NCBI GenBank assembly: GCA_014728565.1
Contig: WJLK01000049.1
Coordinates: 1 to 16,580, forward strand
Length of the DNA stretch: 16,580 bases
Direction: 5' to 3'
Source of the DNA: Candidatus Pacearchaeota archaeon
Lineage (GTDB): Archaea; Nanobdellota; Nanobdellia; Pacearchaeales; GW2011-AR1
A program made the position numbers and the translations under genes. The notes under the pieces were generated by a model. The model was not told where the DNA came from, ran no database searches, and worked only from the letters and a program-made list of their open reading frames with translations. Each line of letters starts with the position of its first letter. Positions within the stretch are counted from its first letter, which is position 1. Of this stretch, positions 15,142 through 16,580 are shown piece by piece.

Positions 15142-15480
15142 ATGCCAAAAAAGAAAACAAAAAAAACAACCAAGAAAACAACAGTTAAGAAACAGGTAAC
15201 TAAGCAACCTAAGAAAAAAATAACACAAGGTCTTGCTATTGTTAGTTTAATACTAAATATACTTATACTCCCAGGATTAGGCACCCTTATAGGAGGAAAA
15301 ACAAAGGATGGAACCTATCAATTAATTATTTTTCTCGGAAGTTTTCTTATAGGATTTTTACTAACAGTAACTATAATAGGGGCAGTTATAGGAATACCTC
15401 TAATTATTATAGGACCTATAGCTGCATGGATATGGGGAATAGTTTCAGGAGTTCAACTCATTGAGGAATCAGAAAAATAA
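15142..15480 (+). CDS. Small three-helix membrane protein with Lys-rich N-terminal tail, paralogue B
   Basis: A 112-aa protein. Residues 1-28 are an extremely basic, disordered-looking Lys/Thr tail. The rest (31-108) repeats the fold of the upstream gene: LNILILPGLGTLIG at 38-51, a middle helix pair, and AAWIWGIVSGVQLIEES at the end. The tail has no counterpart in paralogue A but shares its first nine residues, MPKKKTKKT, with the next gene. The tail probably sits on the cytoplasmic side and could bind nucleic acid or acidic lipid; this is inference. It starts 14 bp after the previous stop, and its own stop is one base before the next ATG. No named family is recognised. Confidence 0.82.
   Translation: MPKKKTKKTTKKTTVKKQVTKQPKKKITQGLAIVSLILNILILPGLGTLIGGKTKDGTYQLIIFLGSFLIGFLLTVTIIGAVIGIPLIIIGPIAAWIWGIVSGVQLIEESEK
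15422..15455 (+). repeat. 34-nt direct repeat, copy 2 (inside paralogue B)
   Basis: This is the identical partner of 15072-15105, in the same reading frame of the paralogous gene. See that entry for its coding content. Confidence 0.9.
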
Positions 15481-15481
15481 A

Positions 15482-15847
15482 ATGCCAAAGAAAAAAACCA
15501 AAAAAACAGCAAGAAAAAGAAACAACAAAAATGACGAAAGAATATTATTTGCATTTCTTGCGACCTTCCTAAGCATCATAGGATTTGTTATAGCAATAAT
15601 TACAAAAAGAAAAGACAAATATGTAATGTTCTATGCAAAACAAAGCCTGGTTATTTTTATAATAGCAATAATTGTTAGCATTATACAAACTGTTCTTTTC
15701 TGGATTCCTATAATAGGAAAACTTATCTATTACGGACTTAGTATAATCATATTTATAATCTGGGTAACTAGCTGGATTTATGCTCTAACAGGAAAACAGA
15801 GAGATATTCCATTTATTAGTATCTGGTCAAAGAAGATTGACCTCTAA
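15482..15847 (+). CDS. DUF4870-like small membrane protein with Lys-rich N-terminal tail
   Basis: A 121-aa membrane protein. A basic tail (1-16, starting MPKKKTKKT) is followed by a helix at 21-40, then KRKDKYVMFYAKQSL (42-56), which is characteristic of DUF4870-type proteins. A helix at 57-75, a PIIGK turn (76-80), and a last helix at 81-102 complete it. DUF4870 proteins are common in bacteria and archaea and have no known function. The open frame extends seven codons upstream to a TTG inside the previous gene; the ATG at 15482, one base after that gene's stop, is preferred. Its stop codon directly abuts the stop of the convergent gene at 15848. Confidence 0.85.
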   Translation: MPKKKTKKTARKRNNKNDERILFAFLATFLSIIGFVIAIITKRKDKYVMFYAKQSLVIFIIAIIVSIIQTVLFWIPIIGKLIYYGLSIIIFIIWVTSWIYALTGKQRDIPFISIWSKKIDL

Positions 15848-16048
15848 TTACATTAATTCTTTCACAAGATGATGAGTAAATACAAGTATTACTAAACCAA
15901 CCATAAGTGAAACCCAAAGACTCAATCTATAATTATTAGGAAAAACATAAACATCCCATAAACCCCAGATTCCTCTCCAGAAAGATATAACTGCAAAACC
16001 AATTACAATAGCATATATAGCAAGTCTAAACTTTCCTCTTTTTTTCAT
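15848..16048 (-). CDS. Conserved-looking 66-aa two-helix membrane protein
   Basis: A 66-aa protein with a basic start (MKKRGKFR) and two hydrophobic helices (~9-24 and ~42-58). The loop between them holds FWRGIWGLWD and FPNNYRLSLW, a dense aromatic and charged segment that looks constrained rather than random. The end is THHLVKELM. I have an impression that similar short proteins occur in DPANN genomes but cannot name a family. The function is unknown. A TTTAAAAA element about 28 nt upstream could serve as its TATA box. It is convergent with the DUF4870-like gene, the two stop codons touching. Confidence 0.72.
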   Translation of the reverse strand: MKKRGKFRLAIYAIVIGFAVISFWRGIWGLWDVYVFPNNYRLSLWVSLMVGLVILVFTHHLVKELM

Positions 16049-16296
16049 TATTATATAAAGAATAAAAAATATTTTTTAAATCTTCCTAAAATCCCCCTAT
16101 GTAGAATTTGGTACAGCTGTAATAAATTCCTGAGTTACTCATCTGTAAAGCAGGGAAAATTTATAGATTAATAAGTAATTGAATAATTTAGATCAAAGAA
16201 CTTCTCAAATTTATTTGTAAAGAAGGCAGGATATATGTCTGTGGTAGAGAATTATAAATCTTCTCAGAAACCTTTAAAAATCAGATAAATTTATCC

Positions 16297-16337
16297 TAAT
16301 TGTCTATTTATATAATAGGCAATTCAATAGACAATTA
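16297..16337. repeat. 12-bp perfect inverted repeat around the tRNA-Glu TATA box
   Basis: TAATTGTCTATT (16297-16308) and AATAGACAATTA (16326-16337) are exact reverse complements separated by 17 bp. The spacer holds the TATA-like sequence of the tRNA gene. The right arm covers the expected transcription start. It may be an operator or chance; see findings. Confidence 0.75.
16307..16316 (+). promoter_or_regulatory. TATA box of tRNA-Glu
   Basis: TTTATATAAT is centred about 34 nt upstream of the first tRNA base. It would start transcription near 16336 with a leader of roughly 9 nt, normal for an archaeal tRNA gene. Confidence 0.55.
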
Positions 16338-16344
16338 TTAATTT

Positions 16345-16417
16345 GCCCCCGTAGTTCAGAGGCCAAGAATCCTGCCCTTTCGAGGCAGTGACCCGGGTTC
16401 AAATCCCGGCGGGGGCA
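16345..16417 (+). tRNA. tRNA-Glu(UUC)
   Basis: An intronless tRNA. Acceptor GCCCCCG pairs with CGGGGGC, followed by A73, with no encoded CCA. D arm is GTTC/GAAT with one G-U pair. Anticodon stem CTGCC/GGCAG encloses loop CTTTCGA, giving anticodon UUC for GAA/GAG. T stem is CCGGG/CCCGG with loop TTCAAAT. All stems pair, and the identity is clear from the anticodon. Confidence 0.95.
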
Positions 16418-16454
16418 TTTAGACACTTAAGATATTTTAGACATTCTAGATAAT

Positions 16455-16462
16455 TTTATAAG
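16455..16462 (+). promoter_or_regulatory. TATA box of the final gene
   Basis: TTTATAAG is centred 25.5 nt upstream of the ATG at 16484. The spacing matches the leaderless pattern seen at other genes here. Confidence 0.55.
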
Positions 16463-16483
16463 TAAAAATCTTCTTCTTAGAAT

Positions 16484-16580
16484 ATGAAATATGATAAAAT
16501 AATAACTAGAAAATGCAAGATTTCTGACTTCGATTTTGTCTATAACCTTACTAGAACAACTCTTTATGATTACATAAATA
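16484..16580 (+). CDS. Probable GNAT-family N-acetyltransferase, N-terminal fragment
   Basis: Only the first 32 codons are inside the window and the frame stays open to the end. The sequence begins MKYDKIITRKCKI, followed by SDFDFVYNLTRTTLYDYI. This fits the opening strand and first helix of GNAT acetyltransferases, where a 'D-x-D-F-x-Y-x-L' segment leads into a helix that helps bind the acceptor. The acetyl-CoA binding motif would lie beyond the window, so the family remains a guess from a short match. The start is supported by an ATG with a TATA box 25.5 nt upstream. Confidence 0.5.
   Translation, partial: MKYDKIITRKCKISDFDFVYNLTRTTLYDYIN

Larger units (their letters stand above)
16049..16344. 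other. Intergenic region without a convincing gene
   Basis: About 296 bp of AT-rich DNA separate the 66-aa membrane gene from tRNA-Glu. The left end carries the promoter of the minus-strand gene; the right end carries the tRNA promoter and an inverted repeat. Between them I see only a 17-codon ORF (16235-16288) and stop-dense sequence. I recognise no structured RNA, though a small non-coding RNA cannot be excluded by eye. Confidence 0.6.

Noticed and set aside
15868..15875. GATGATGA resembling a C box of a C/D guide RNA
   Set aside because: It lies inside the 66-aa gene on the other strand, and no D box or C'/D' pair at suitable spacing was found.
16235..16288. 17-codon ORF in the intergenic gap
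   Set aside because: It is too short to judge, has no recognisable motif, and a TATA-like element upstream is weak.

Overview
The window looks like a piece of an AT-rich archaeal genome, most likely a DPANN lineage of the Nanoarchaeota/Pacearchaeota/Woesearchaeota kind. The signs are a tRNA with an intron at the archaeal 37/38 position and a bulge-helix-bulge-like splice site, TATA boxes about 25 nt upstream of start codons (leaderless archaeal transcription), an archaeal-type YchF/Obg GTPase with a TGS domain, a paired S-layer-type (COG1361) protein and RND/MMPL exporter, and a tRNA-Ile with a UAU anticodon. The lineage is inferred from gene content; no rRNA or marker alignment was possible.

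Layout. 1-365 holds the C-terminal part of an MFS-type transporter, followed by a 46-bp tandem repeat in which each unit carries a hairpin. 486-1689 (+) holds a metallo-beta-lactamase-fold hydrolase and adenylate kinase. 1691-4447 (-) holds pyruvate phosphate dikinase, convergent with adenylate kinase. 4578-5303 (+) is a small endonuclease IV-like TIM barrel with all nine candidate metal ligands. 5319-7903 (-) is a tight operon of an uncharacterised 129-aa protein, a TGS-domain GTPase and a DUF362 protein with two [4Fe-4S] clusters. 7926-8501 (-) is a P-loop nucleoside monophosphate kinase-like protein. 8543-14456 is an envelope-rich block: an acidic secreted protein with an EF-hand-type loop, a two-helix CxxC protein, an ECF S-component-like membrane protein, and the overlapping MMPL/COG1361 gene pair. 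14617-14739 (-) is tRNA-Ile(UAU) with a 48-nt intron. 14840-15847 (+) is a tight run of three small membrane proteins, two of them paralogues, convergent with a 66-aa membrane protein. 16049-16344 has no convincing gene. 16345-16417 (+) is tRNA-Glu(UUC). From 16484 a truncated GNAT-like gene runs off the end.

How the genes may work together. PPDK releases AMP and adenylate kinase recycles it to ADP, so the two neighbours form a plausible pyruvate/PEP energy module. The GTPase, the 129-aa protein and the DUF362 iron-sulfur protein are separated by single bases and are probably co-transcribed and co-translated. The MMPL exporter and the COG1361 protein share an ATGA overlap and probably form one envelope complex. 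A recurring TATA-to-ATG distance of about 25 nt was used to choose the starts of several genes, shortening three long N-terminal extensions (PPDK, the MMPL protein and the first small membrane protein).

No defence locus, CRISPR array or transposon was recognised. The most unusual items are the UAU-anticodon tRNA-Ile with its intron, the compact endonuclease IV-like protein, the unexplained GTPase/DUF362 operon, and the small membrane protein cluster with its identical 34-nt patch and shared lysine-rich tails.
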